A stretch of 64,000 nt of DNA from Ligustrum vulgare (taxonomy: Eukaryota > Streptophyta > Magnoliopsida > Lamiales > Oleaceae), in contig OY743176.1 of NCBI GenBank assembly GCA_963555705.1, positions 44,035,026-44,099,025 of the forward strand. The letters run 5' to 3'. The notes beneath the pieces are model-generated. The model was not told where the DNA came from and ran no database searches. It was given only the letters and a program-made list of their open reading frames with translations. The translations under genes and the position numbers were made by a program. This document shows, piece after piece, positions 46,114 to 57,128 of this stretch (positions are counted from its first letter, which is position 1; each line of letters opens with the position of its first letter).

Positions 46114-47031
46114 TGATGAGATCCCAGTCGGGGAATCTTGTCGAACACGCAGAATAACGATAATTAAAACCTAGGAAAGATCTAGATCAGATCAAACACG
46201 AAAAATAAACAAGAATTAAATTATTGGAAAGATAAAATTGACGATATGATCTTGACCCAAGATTCACGACGCAAGAAATTGACGATGCGGAATCGAGATC
46301 CAAGGTTTTCGAAACACCACTAGTACTTGTCAATTTCCTTGATAAGATTCTAAATTGGAAACGCTACAAATATTCTCGCGAATATTTGATAAGTTCAACG
46401 CCACAAATATTTCACAATATTTGATAAGTTGGATTTGTTCTCGAAGAACACAAAATGGACTCCTCAACCTTTTAATTGGAGAAAACTCTCTCAACTTTAT
46501 TAATCTCAAAACTCGAACTAAACTAAACTGTTTTTTACAATGAATGGAAAAGAATATAAATAAGCAAAATAACCTAGTCGCTAATTTACTAAAAATAGAA
46601 TTCTAGTTAAACTAGAATACTAAAATAGGCAAACAATTAATTAAAAACGGAAACTAATTAAAAATCCCCTAAAATCCGGAAAACCTCAATTACGGCCGTG
46701 ATAAACACTTTTACGGTCGTAAAAGGCTTTTTGCTTAAGACTTACGGCCGTGACCATCTTTCTTACGGCCGTAAATATGGAATTCTTCAATTCTTCATCT
46801 GATTCCGAGGCGGAGTTACGGCCGTGATAATAACTTTTACGGCCGTGACAGATCTTCGTTACGGCCGTAATGATCATTCTGCCCAAATAACTTCGATCAC
46901 TCGTCTCGGCTTGTTCCTTTCGCCTTCTCGGCTCGACTCCAACATGAAACTTGCTCCGTTTTGCACGTAAATCGCTGTCATATTTCCGATGTCTCGACTT
47001 CACCGTTCGATGCCTGGTCCGGATCATATCA
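46114..47031 (-). repeat. 5' LTR (right copy) of the 3.5 kb Gypsy element
   Basis: The same length as the left copy. Six of seven palindromic sites (46690-46870) keep ACGGCCGT; one reads ACGGTCGT. Adjacent inside is the initiator tRNA-Met binding site. Confidence 0.95.
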
Positions 47032-47143
47032 GGAAGTGTAAAATGAAAAGACAAAAATCATTGAAACGACGCCGTTTTTTCCGTTTTCTAATTTCGTCGT
47101 TGCTACAGTAAAACCTTAAGTGAAACTTATTATATAGTAGGAA

Positions 47144-48105
47144 ATATAGATTTTATAGATAATAAAAAAGGAGTTGTTTACATTTTTTGAATATAATAAC
47201 AAAAAATCAATTACGCAGGCCATCATATAATGCTGACAGTATTATAAACTTGCTTAATATTAATTCTTGGAGCATGCAAAGATTATGTGGGAGCTTTCAA
47301 CTTCATCTACTCTTTGGTTATAGAGCGCAGAAAATGCAATTAAGATCCCAACTGAAAATTCAAATATAAAATCTAAAAAAAAAAACTAACTATCACACAA
47401 CCAACTAAGGCATTTAATCAATTTGACCCCCAAACTTCTGAATTTCTTCAATTAAGTCATTTCTTCTCTTTATTTTTTCAATTAGGACCTTGTACTCTAG
47501 ACTTCTTCCATGTTAGCACCAATTTGGTTCTTGATTGACCTCGCCAACTTCCATTTTGTCCAATAAAGCTCCAATTATCATTCAAAAAGCTCATCTTTCA
47601 ATCAATTGCTCCATTCACATCATTTTGGGATATTCTTTGAAATATAACAAATAAAAGCAAATTAGATAAAATTTATTCATGAACGACAATATAATATTCT
47701 AATTTTAACATATAAATAAGTGTATAAAATACACTTTTCAAAATCTAACCTAGGAAATCTACATCAGGTATAATAATTCATAAGGATTGGATATGTTGCA
47801 ATATGATTGCTTGATGATATAATTAGGCCTTTTGTAATGTTAGGTACATGCCTAAGTTATAAAGAAACCTAATATCTCCTAGGTATCCTTGAAGATGAAC
47901 GTTATTGTTGACCAATGGTTGATTATGACTCCATTTTTTTTATTATAAACAACAAGATACTTTTGTTTCTACCAAATCTTGTCTCTTGAGTATTTCATGT
48001 ATAAATTTTCTTAAAGATTTCAAGGGCTCAAATCGTTATTCATTGAAGAAGAAGTGATCTAAAGGGACTCAAATCATTATTTCATTAACCAATTGATCTT
48101 GAATG
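47144..48105. other. Spacer between Helitron B and the next element, no gene seen
   Basis: An AT-rich stretch that continues across element 48111-53192 into 53193-53640, since the TSD joins them. The phrases CAATTAAGTCATTT and CAATTAGGACCTTG (47440-47500) resemble those in LTRs to the right, so an old LTR fragment is possible. Confidence 0.4.
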
Positions 48106-48110
48106 GTGTT

Positions 48111-49551
48111 TGTTCGCTAAAATCGTATACCGCAAGCGCACGGGTCACATTCAAATAATAAAGTAGACTTTGTGAGTCCGGGTTGTTGATCCCACAAGGA
48201 ATGTATACTCAATTACACACTCTAGTTAATTTAATTTTTAACAACGGAGTCACACAATAAGTTTTTGGATTTTTAGTGAAAATAAAATATAAACAAACTA
48301 ACTTTAAATTCTAACAGCAATATAGAAAATGGAATATTAAAAAGTTGGGATTCATGATTTCGCTTAAACAAAACTTAATTAATTCACATTTTGTAAATAA
48401 AATTAACTACTAAAGATAGATAGATGCAAAACAAAGTTAAAAAATAACTAAATGAAGTTAAGTAACACCAATCATCCCACAAAACACTATTTAGCCCATA
48501 ATGAAAATCAACTTATAATAAAATCACAACATTTAACTACTAACATAATCATTTCGACAACAAGCTAAACAAAGTGTTAAAACAAGATAATAAAAGAAAA
48601 CTCTCATTCTAGTTAAGCTCTTGAAATTGAAATTCCAAGTTGTCTTCACTGTAAATCAAGATTTTTTCTTTTTTATTATCTATTAATTTCATGAACAACC
48701 CAACACAAAGCTTTAATTAAATCATAAATAACATGAAAGTTTGAGGAGAAAAGTTAGAAAAAAACAACAATAATGAAAATTTCAGCAACATTAAGCTTTA
48801 ATTGAAGGAAAGCAAGTAAAAACACAAAAACTTAAAAGATTTAATGCATCAATTAAGAAAAGCTTTAGAGAAAATACAAGAAAAAATGAAAAGAGGCATA
48901 AAACTTACATACCTTAGTTGAATAAGGATTTTGGGTATTTATATCATCCCAAAAATCAACCAAAAACCATAAAAATTACCAAAATCTGCGTATAACAGCA
49001 TTTTGGGCCGAATCGAGCCTGCCAGGCCCAGAATTTTTTTTTTAATTTCAAAACTGCGCGATCGCGGGTGCAAAAAGTTCGGCCAGCCGTTTTCTCGGAT
49101 AAATTTCATGGTCTGAGTCGCGTTCGCGACTTGATTCGAGCCACGCGTTCGCGTGGCTCAGCTGGGATGGTTCTTTGCAGCTAAGTCCCTTCCATAATTG
49201 CAATCTAGTCCTCCATCTTTCAATACCGATCAATTTAGTCTCCAAACTTTCAAATTTCTTTCAAATAGGTCCTTCTAAAATTGCACTTGAAGTCCTTCAA
49301 CTTTTTGAATTTTGCAATCTGGTCCCTGGGGTGAAATTGCACAGCAGGTTCCCAATTTCCCGAAAGTGACAAAATGGTCCCCAAACTTCCATTTTCAGCA
49401 TAATTTGCACTCCTTTTGTTATTTTTGGCCTCAAACTTGGATATTAAACTATTTTAACACAAAATCTACATAAATTAGTAGATATTTGCTCAAGATATTC
49501 CAAAATATGCTAATTTAAGGGTATAAAAAGTGTATAAAAATGCACTTAACA
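48111..49551 (-). repeat. 3' LTR (left, complete) of the GTGTT element
   Basis: 1,441 bp. It holds a palindrome cluster at 49053-49165 (GCGCGATCGCG, GTCGCGTTCGCGAC, CCACGCGTTCGCGTGG) and ends CTTAACA next to the purine tract. Confidence 0.85.
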
Positions 49552-49566
49552 AATACCCCCAAACTT

Positions 49567-51434
49567 AAACTCTTGTTCGTCTCGAGCAAGGATATCTACT
49601 GGCATAATAAGCATAGATGAATGAGTGATAAACAATGCTAGATAACTTGCAAATCCTTACTTGAGTGTAAAATTGCATGATTAATTCACAATTATGTTTA
49701 CAAAATAATACTATAAAAAGAAGTTGAACTTATCTCATGTTTAATCGGTGTGTGTGTGCATAGTCACTTCCAATTATCACTAAGGTTCAAAGAAACATTG
49801 CAGGAAGGATAAATTTTAAAACAATACTATATACCCTTAGTGGTCAATTTCATTCATGTCCCTCTCGTAGCATTCATCCCACAAAATTATTTCTTTTTTC
49901 TCCCGAGATGCAATCCTAGAGGTAACTCTAAATTCACACATTTCTTTTTCCACTAAAGCTTGGTTGTGACTTATCGACAATCTCAACAATCTAGATATGC
50001 AGTGACTCTCCACTAGATGAGTGCTTCAACATAAAAGTTTATACCAAGCAATTCAAACCCACTATTAATCTAAGCCCTTATGCAAATACAAATGCATGAT
50101 TTCTACAAACTAATGTGATGATTGCTCGTGACTTCCCCACTCCCTTAAGCTTTCTAATTGACCCATGTAGCGAGCTTTAGGTCGGTAACTCCCCGATTGT
50201 TTTAAGATCAAAGGATACCAGGTTTCAAAATACCCCTACGAACTTAATAACTCGAGTAAAAATGCTATGAAGTGAGGTTGACTTATTAAGCAAATGCAAT
50301 GATGAGGTGCTTTTTTTTTTTTTTTTTTTCAAAGTGTGTGTGTATCCTACTCATTAAGCTTTCTAATTGACCCATGTAGCGAGCTTTAAGCTGGTGACTC
50401 CCAAGTTTCAAACTCAAGGCATCAAGTTTCAAGATACTCCTACGGGCTTAATTACTCGAGTTAAAAAGGCTATGAGATAGGGCAATGCAAAAATTAAAAT
50501 GAGCTTATATTTTTAGCATTTGGTCATCACTTAGTTTATACTTAACATCAGCAACACTCCACACAAATTTATATCAAGCATGCATGGAATCACTACACAT
50601 CTAGACCGTCTCCTTACCGGCTTGACCACCCCCAAACTTGTCTCACAAAGGATCAAGAGATTAAGAGCATTGAAAAGAAATTGGATAGGTTGATAAAAAT
50701 TGAAAATACAAGCTTACAACCTAATTTTCTACTTCACGAATTTCTCCAACCTTCAATAGATTTCAAATCTCAACAACAATTAGTTATGACTATTGTTTAT
50801 GACTATTGTACTCAAGAGAACTTAGGATCACTCATAGATAAGCAATTTATAAAAATAGGCACAAGTGGCATATTCAATCATAATTCGTGAATTAATCAAC
50901 AATTTCAAACATCAAATCATTTTGAGCCGACAATGTTATCTAGTATGTCAATATCCAAAACAAAATAAACAAAATCAAATATCACAACATCTTAAGCTGC
51001 AAGGCTATCTAACATGATAAAGTGCAAAATGAAGCAACACCTCCAAACTTGAATTACACATTGTCCTCAATGTGAAAATAGAAACAACGTGTAAAGAAGA
51101 AATGAGTTAGTAAAACTTCCCTGATTTGATGCTTATTTGTGATGTTTGAAATTGACCTAAGCTTTCGCCGAATTTAGTTCACCCAAACTTGTTGAGGACA
51201 ATGTCGCTTAGGATTTTCAAAAATATTTGTTACCTACAAAAGTTTGACAAATAATTAAAAAGAAAGTAAAGAAGTAAAGTAAATAATCACAAGTAAAGCA
51301 AAAGAGAAGAAATTTGAGTTGCCTCCCAAAAAGCGCTTGGTTAAAGCCATAAGCTCGACTTTTCGCATAAGCACTTCATGGCACTTTATATGAAGCTTTT
51401 GATGTTTTGCCCATTGTTCTTCTTTTGACTTTGT
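49567..51434. other. Non-coding interior of the GTGTT element
   Basis: It contains a tandem-like duplication of ~150 bp (50147-50300 and 50350-50490) with TAAGCTTTCTAATTGACCCATGTAGCGAGC and TACTCGAGT in both, a poly-T run at 50311-50330, and near 51320 the phrase CCTCCCAAAAAGCGCTTGG, familiar from non-coding parts of plant Gypsy elements (recall). No further gene is seen. Confidence 0.55.
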
Positions 51435-51950
51435 TCACTCTTCATTAATTCTCCAAACTTGCACCTTGCCCCTTCCAATGTCATATGACTTGCCTAATTC
51501 ATCCAATTCAAATTCAACTATGTAGACTTGCTCCTCCTCAAGTGGCTTAATCACAAAATCAATTGTTGGGCAATCAATGAAGTTGAGAGAATGTAATTTA
51601 ATCTCTTCCTCATTAACGGCCACTTCCCCTTGTGATTCTTTGGTGATTAACTTGTCATTCTTTTCAAGCTCATCCTCAATAGTTGATATCTCCTCGGATT
51701 GAATGACCGATCCAAAATTTGAATCCATGGGCAATGGTAAGTTTTTCCTATTTATCCCCAAGAGTGGATCATACCCCCACATTTTAAATCCTTCCCAAAA
51801 TATGGTATCTCCCATAGGCATATCATTTTCATCCAACTTGGCAAGCTCATTGTAATATTTTGCAAGTACCTTTTCATTTAAAAAGTTGGGATTCATGATT
51901 TCACTTAAACAACACTTAATTAATTTACATTTTGTAAATAAAATTAACAA
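51435..51950 (-). CDS. Unidentified frame in the GTGTT element, crosses a deletion join
   Basis: A 171-residue minus-strand frame. The acidic protein core starts about residue 19 (MNPNFLNEKVLAKYYNELAKL) and includes DTIFWEGFKMWGYDPLLG and a Glu-rich C-terminal half (EEISTIEDELEKND). The first residues are encoded by LTR sequence brought in by the deletion near 51880. Similar short acidic frames occur near the 3' end of some plant Gypsy elements, but I do not recognise this one. The rest of the original gene may be lost. Confidence 0.5.
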   Translation of the reverse strand: MLILFTKCKLIKCCLSEIMNPNFLNEKVLAKYYNELAKLDENDMPMGDTIFWEGFKMWGYDPLLGINRKNLPLPMDSNFGSVIQSEEISTIEDELEKNDKLITKESQGEVAVNEEEIKLHSLNFIDCPTIDFVIKPLEEEQVYIVEFELDELGKSYDIGRGKVQVWRINEE

Positions 51951-53192
51951 CTAAAGATAGATAGATGCAAGACAATAAACATAAAACAAAGTACACAATA
52001 TTAAATGACGATAATCATAAATTCAAATTGTATGAAAGTAAATAACTCAAAATAAATAAACAAACTTAAAAATAACTAAGTGAAGTTAAGTAATACCAAT
52101 CATCCCAACAAAATACTCTTTAGTCCATAATGAAAATCAACTCACAATAAAATCACAACATTTAACCACTAACATAATCATTTCAACAACAAGCTAAACA
52201 AAGTGTTAATATAAGATAATAAAAGAAAACTCTCATTCTAGTTAAGCTCTTGAAATTGAAATTCAAAGTTGTCTTCACTTTAAATCAATATTTTTTCTTT
52301 TTTATTATCTATTAATTTCATGGACAACCAAACACAAAGCTTTAATTAAATCATAAATAACATGAAAGTTTGAGGAGAAAAGTTACAAAAAACAACAATA
52401 ATGAAAATTTCAACAACATTAAGCTTTAATTGAAGGAAAGCAAGTAAAAACACAGAAACTTAAAAGATTTAATGTATTAATTAAGAAAAGCTTGAGAGAA
52501 AATACAAGAAAAAATGGAAAAGAGGCATAAAACTTACATACCTTAGTTGAATGAGGATTTTGGGTATTTATATCATCCCAAAAATCAACCAAAAACCCTA
52601 AAAATTGCCAAAATCTGCATATAACAGTGTTTTGGGCCGAATCGGGCTGGTCGACTTGACCCGGACCAGCCCAGGATTTTTTTTTTTAATTTCAAAACCG
52701 CGCGATCGTGCGGTGCAAAAAATTCGGCCAGTCGTTTTATCGGATCCGTTTCATGGTCTGAGTCGCATTTGGGACTTGGTTCGAGCCACGCGTTCGCACG
52801 GCTCAGCTGGGATGGTTCTTTGCAGCTTAGTCCATTTCGTAATTGCAATCAGGTCCTCCATCTTTTAATGCCGATCAATTTAGTCCCCAAACTTTCAAAT
52901 TCTTTCAAATATGTCCTAAAATTGCATTTGAAGTCCTTCAAATTTTGGAATTTTGCAATATGGTCCCTGGGTTAAATTGCACAGCAGGTCCGTAACTTCT
53001 CGAAAGTGACAAAATGGTCCCCCAAACTTTCAATTTCAACATAATTTGCACTCATTTTGTTATTTTTGGCCTCAAACTTGGATATTAACCTATTTAAACA
53101 CAAAATCTGCATAAATTAGTAGATATTTGCCCAAGATATTCCAAAATATGCTAATTTAAAGGTATAAAAAGTGTATAAAAATGCACTTAATA
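51877..53192 (-). repeat. 5' LTR (right, truncated) of the GTGTT element
   Basis: 1,316 bp. Relative to the left copy it has an extra ~105 bp (about 51966-52070) and lacks the first ~222 bp of plus-strand sequence. The outer end reads TTAATA instead of TTAACA. Palindromes at 52700-52800 are partly mutated. Confidence 0.8.
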
Positions 53193-53197
53193 GTGTT

Positions 53198-53665
53198 ATT
53201 TCCATTGATTACGTGAAATCAAAAGAAAATCTCATGAAATCAAGTATACTACTTGTCAAAGGGAATGCACTTAAAAGCCTACTACACATGAAATCTTTGT
53301 AATGGTAACCTAACCTGTTGACTGGATATCCCATGATCTTGGTTCAATGTCACAACTAAGTTATGAAGATTCAATTCAGCACTTAGGAATAAGAGTCCTA
53401 CCCATTCCTACAATAAAGAATATTGTTCTTTGCAGAATGCATGAGGCTTAGTTTTAAGTTTTAATGAATCTTATAGATTGAGTAAAACAAGTGGAGTACG
53501 ACATGATACTCTTAATAGGATATCACAGTGGGCCGCTTCTATGAAAATGTTTCAATCTTGAAGTTTTCTAAAGTACTTATGAAATCGAAGAGTTGTTCAG
53601 GACATAAATGAACACAACCATGAGAACTAAAAAATGTTAGAAAATTTATTGTACAGGTACATTTG
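53198..53665. other. Spacer joined to 47144-48105, cut against the next Gypsy element
   Basis: It continues the pre-insertion sequence left of 48106. It ends abruptly near 53640-53665 in the pol tail of the Gypsy element to the right, so that element's 3' LTR is missing and the join is a deletion or rearrangement point. No gene was identified. Confidence 0.45.
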
Positions 53666-53669
53666 AAAA

Positions 53670-54905
53670 TGATTCTTCCTCGAATCATCACCTACATCAA
53701 ACAGAGAAAGGTTAGCAACGTTAAAAGAAGCAAATACATTATACTCACCTGGAAGATCCAGCTTTTATGCATTATCGTTTATCTTCTCGATGACTTGGAA
53801 AGGTCCATCTCCCCTTGGCTGCAACTTAGATTTTCGTTGTGTTGGTAATCGATCCTTTCGCAAGTGCACCCACACCCAATCACCCAGTTCGAACGTCACA
53901 TGCCTCCGACCCTTGTTTGCTAGGGATGCATAATGCTTATTCTTCTTCTCTATTTGGTCATTAATCTTCTCATGCATTGACTTCACAATCTTAGCCTTTT
54001 TCTCCTTGTCCAAACTACTCCTTTCATCTTCAGGCAAAGGAATTAAATCGAGAGGAGTTAGTTGGTTCAAACCATAAACAACTTCAAAAGGGGAACATGA
54101 CGTAGTAGAATGCACAACCCTATTATAAGAAAATTCCAAAAAAGGCAAACATTCTTCCCAACTCTTCAAGTTTTTATTTATGATAGTGCGTAGAAGTTGA
54201 ATTAATATCCTAATAACTATCTCTGTTTGATCGTCAGTTTGAGGGTGACATGTAGTAGAAAGTAATAACTTAGTACCCATCTTTCCCCAAAAGACTTTCC
54301 AAAAGTACCTAAGGAACTTAACATCCCTATCAGACACAATACTCCGATGTACCCCGTGGAGTCTTACAAGCTCCCTAAAGACTAGGTCTGCTATGTTTGT
54401 TGCATCGTCAGTTTTATGACAAGGGATGAAATGTGCCATTTTACTAAACTTGTCCACTACTAAAAATATAGAGCCCCTACCTTTTTTTGTCCTAGGAAAA
54501 CCTAAAACAAAATCCATAAATATATCTACCCAAGGCTCATTAGGTACAGGTAAAGGGGTATACAAACCTTGTGGTAAGACCCTAGACTTAGCTTGTTTAC
54601 AAGTTATGCACCTGTCACAAATATGGTGAACATCCCTTTTCATTTTAGGCCAATAACAGTGTTCCTGCAATATTTCTAAGGGTTTCAAGACACCAAAATG
54701 TCTCATTAACCCCCCCACCATGAGCCTCACGTACTAACAATTCATGGATATAGCAAATTGGCACACAAAGTTTATTTTCCTTAAACAAGTATCCATCATA
54801 CCTATAAAATTTATCAATTGCACACTTTTCACATGAAGCATAAATGATAGAAAAATCAGGGTCATCAACATACATACATCTAATAAATTCAAACCCAAGC
54901 TCCAA
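53670..54905 (-). pseudogene. Gypsy integrase, frameshifted
   Basis: The frame 54905-54645 ends in the zinc-binding region; a C run (54710-54716) shifts it to 54730-53765. There CDRCITCKQ gives the two Cys ligands, and [17 protein letters not shown] and TDDQTE supply the D, D and E of the catalytic triad. [12 protein letters not shown] and [11 protein letters not shown] form the GPY/F-type C-terminal module; no chromodomain is seen. A TAA at 53766-53768 interrupts the tail, which can be followed to about 53670 (DLPGEYNV). Long readable stretch, but not functional. Confidence 0.95.
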
Positions 54906-55137
54906 TCCCTATTCCTGGTACATCACATTCAATCTCAGAACATAATCTATTCTTAAGAAAATTAAAACCATTTTCTTGGGCAACCCCCTAATGAATTCCT
55001 ACACTTTTCTTAATTATTTCTGTGAGTGGTGCTGCAAGTGTACTAAAGTCTTTAACAAACCTCCTATAAAACCCAGCCAACCCGAGAAAGCTCCTAACCT
55101 CCGTAATACTTTTGGGAGTTGGCCACTCTTAATTAGC

Positions 55138-55895
55138 TCAGATTTTCTCCTCATCTACCTCAACACCATTAGCACTAACAACAATTCGTAGAAAAATTAC
55201 ATTTTCCACGCAAAAGGTACACTTCTTAAAATTAACATATAGTTTCTCAGTTTTCAAAACTTCCAATACGGATCTTAAATGTTCAATGTGATCACCTAAG
55301 TCCTTACTATATGCCAAAATGTCATCAAAGTATACCACAACAAATTTACCAATGTAAGCATGCAAAACATGGTTCATTAATCTCATAAAAGTACTAGGGG
55401 AATTAGAGAGACCAAATGGCATAACCATCCATTCATATAAACCATACTTGGTTTTGAAGGCGGTTTTCCATTCATCACCTTCTTTCATGTGAATTTGGTG
55501 ATAGCCAATTTTGAGATCTATTTTACTAAAAATACTTGCTCCATGTAACTCATCAAGCATATCATCTAGCCTAGTTATGGGATGGCAATAATTTATCGTG
55601 ATATTGTTGACTGCTCTAAAATCCACGTACATCCTCCAAGTCTCATCCTTCTTGGGTACCAAAAAGCCGGTACTGCACATGGATTCATGCTCTCCCTGAC
55701 ATAGCCCTTGCTTAACAGCTCCTCAACTTTCCTTTGTAGCTCCTTCGTCTCCTCTAGATTGCTCCTATAGGCTGGCCTGTTTCGGATGCTCGCTTCTGGC
55801 ACAAAGTCAATTTGGTGTTTAATCCCGCGAATAGGTGGCAGCCTACTAGGAATTTCCTCAGGAAATAAATCTGCAAATTTCTGCAAAAGAGACAC
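55138..55895 (-). pseudogene. Gypsy reverse transcriptase, frameshifted
   Basis: Frame one (55895-55593) has FPEEIPSRLPPIRGIKHQIDF, the usual Gypsy RT entry. The frame changes at a short A run (55661-55665 on plus) and continues 55680-55138 with VPKKDETWRMYVDFRAVN, IDLKIGYHQI, MPFGLSNSPSTFMRLMN and the catalytic VVVYFDDILAYS. All core palm motifs are visible, and the aspartates of YFDD are present. The RNase H domain that should follow is almost wholly missing: RT connection sequence passes near 54920-54990 straight to a short RNase H remnant (IECD) and then integrase. Confidence 0.95.
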
Positions 55896-55897
55896 AG

Positions 55898-56212
55898 CTA
55901 AACTGGGGAGGGGTGGTTAGCTTCATCAAGTGCAAGGAAAAATTCCTTGTACATTAGCAAAATTACTGGCTTGTTTTCAAATATGGCTTTAGTAATCTCA
56001 CTTTGTTTTGCGTAGAAGCTCACTTTTGTTTTCTCTCCTTTGTCTTTTCTGGCATTCTGCACCCCCTCTCCTTTTTCTGGGATCGTGGTGCCAACTCTCT
56101 TTTGGTTACTCAACTCTCCTTTTTCTGGGATCGTGATCCCAACTCTCTTTTGTTCACTCAACTCTCCTTTTTTCTGGGAACGTGGTCCCAACTCTCTTTT
56201 TCTCTTCCTCAC
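55898..56212 (-). pseudogene. Repeat-bearing linker between protease and RT
   Basis: A 104-residue frame with three copies of a ~17-residue unit of the kind KRVGTTIPEKGELSNQ, then KVSFYAKQSEI and the conserved stretch NKPVILLMYKEFFLAL leading into RT. The unit differs in sequence from that at 44700-44865 but occupies the same place. Charged, probably disordered spacer; function unknown. Confidence 0.75.
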
Positions 56213-56221
56213 TTTTTCATT

Positions 56222-57109
56222 TTAATTGGTCCTCATAGACCTGTTGTGGTGACAAAGGCATAAGTTTGACATTTTTCCCATCCTTGGTGTATTTTTATAA
56301 CCATCGTGAATAACCTTCCTATCAAATTGCCACGGTTTGCCCAACAAGATGTGCCCAGCATGCATAGGAACCACATCACAAAACACCCTATCTTCATACT
56401 TTCCAATTTCAAGATCAATCATCACTTGCTTATTCACTTTAATCTCTTTCACCTCATTTAACCACTGTAGTTTGTAAGGTATAGGGTGTTTTAGCATAGG
56501 TAGACACAATTTTTCCACAAGGGTAGTACTGGTCACGTTCGTTCAACTACCCCCATCAATTATGAAACTATACACCTTGTTATTCACAAAGCACCTAGTA
56601 TGAAAGATATTTTTCCTTTGCTCACCCAACTCTTTCACCTTAACTTGAGTACTAAGGGTCCTCCTAATGACAAGTGATTTAGCTACAGCGTAGTCCCCAT
56701 CCTCACAATCACTAGCCTCTTCTAAAGCTGGCATATCCTTACACTCATCCTCTTCTTCCTTCTCATCCTCCGAACACAATACCCCATCATGCACAATCAA
56801 CACCCATTTATTTGGACATTGTGATGTGATATGTCCTAAACCCGTACATTTAAAACATATAATATCTCTACTTCTAGGAGTTTGAGAATCAAGAATTATT
56901 TGACCTTTGTTGGGTGGCTCTTCCTTTCCCTTCGGTATCTCAAACTTTCTTTTCTGAACAAGTCCTTCATTTTTAGGTGTCCCACTCCATGTAGACTTCC
57001 CAAAAGTAGTAGAACCTATAGAAAACTTCGAGACCCCCTTCCTTTTCAGCTGTCGCTCCACTTTAATGGCCATATGCAACATATCCTCCAAATCAATATA
57101 TTGCTGCAA
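56222..57109 (-). pseudogene. Gypsy zinc knuckle and protease, stop at active site
   Basis: The frame 57109-56543 has ERQLKRKG, then CFKCTGLGHITSQC (zinc knuckle), an acidic stretch EDEKEEEDECKD and the protease start SFIIDGGS. The next codon is TGA where the relative at 45246 has Cys. The frame resumes at 56536 with LVEKLCLPMLKHPIPYKLQWL and HILLGKPWQ to 56222. Thus the polyprotein is cut exactly at the catalytic loop. Order and motifs match the 44911-45795 region of the shorter element. Confidence 0.9.
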
Positions 57110-57128
57110 TTCAATAACATTAGCAATC

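Larger units (their letters stand above)
43491..47031 (-). mobile_element. Gypsy LTR retrotransposon lacking RT and integrase, TSD GGAAG
   Basis: Two 918-bp LTRs (43491-44408, 46114-47031) are flanked by GGAAG at 43486-43490 and 47032-47036. On the minus strand the 5' LTR is the right copy. Next to it lies the PBS TGGTATCAGAGC (about 46097-46108), and a purine tract AAGAGAGGGAGTA abuts the left LTR. Coding content is gag with zinc knuckle, protease and a linker, then directly the C-terminal tail of pol (RSNPFQ). RT, RNase H and integrase were deleted. It inserted into Helitron B near its 5' end. LTR copies are close, with a limited number of substitutions. Confidence 0.95.
21855..47143 (-). 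mobile_element. Helitron B, large, Rep-helicase plus RPA, nested by others
   Basis: On the minus strand the left limit is CTAG (21855-21858) preceded by a perfect hairpin ACGTGC-GGT-GCACGT (21866-21880), a textbook Helitron 3' end. The right limit is TCCTACTATATAATAAG starting at 47143, a Helitron-type 5' end. The 3' neighbour is T as expected; the 5' neighbour is T rather than the usual A, perhaps decay. Inside on the minus strand are a Rep-PIF1 gene and an RPA70-like gene, the pair known from plant Helitrons. Later arrivals are Helitron A (24106-31308), a Gypsy element (43491-47031) and a MITE (41210-41380); without them B is about 14 kb. That both ends belong to the same element is inferred. 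Confidence 0.8.
48111..53192 (-). mobile_element. Gypsy-like non-autonomous LTR element, TSD GTGTT
   Basis: The direct repeats 48111-49551 and about 51877-53192 share long stretches. GTGTT flanks at 48106-48110 and 53193-53197. Minus-strand LTR start is TGTTAAGTGCATTTTTATAC, preceded by the purine tract AAGTTTGGGGGTATT (49552-49566), typical of plant Gypsy. The right LTR lacks its inner ~220 bp and the PBS; the deletion joins LTR sequence to an open frame at TTAAAAAGTTGGG. Internal sequence has one minus-strand frame and no RT or integrase. Confidence 0.85.
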
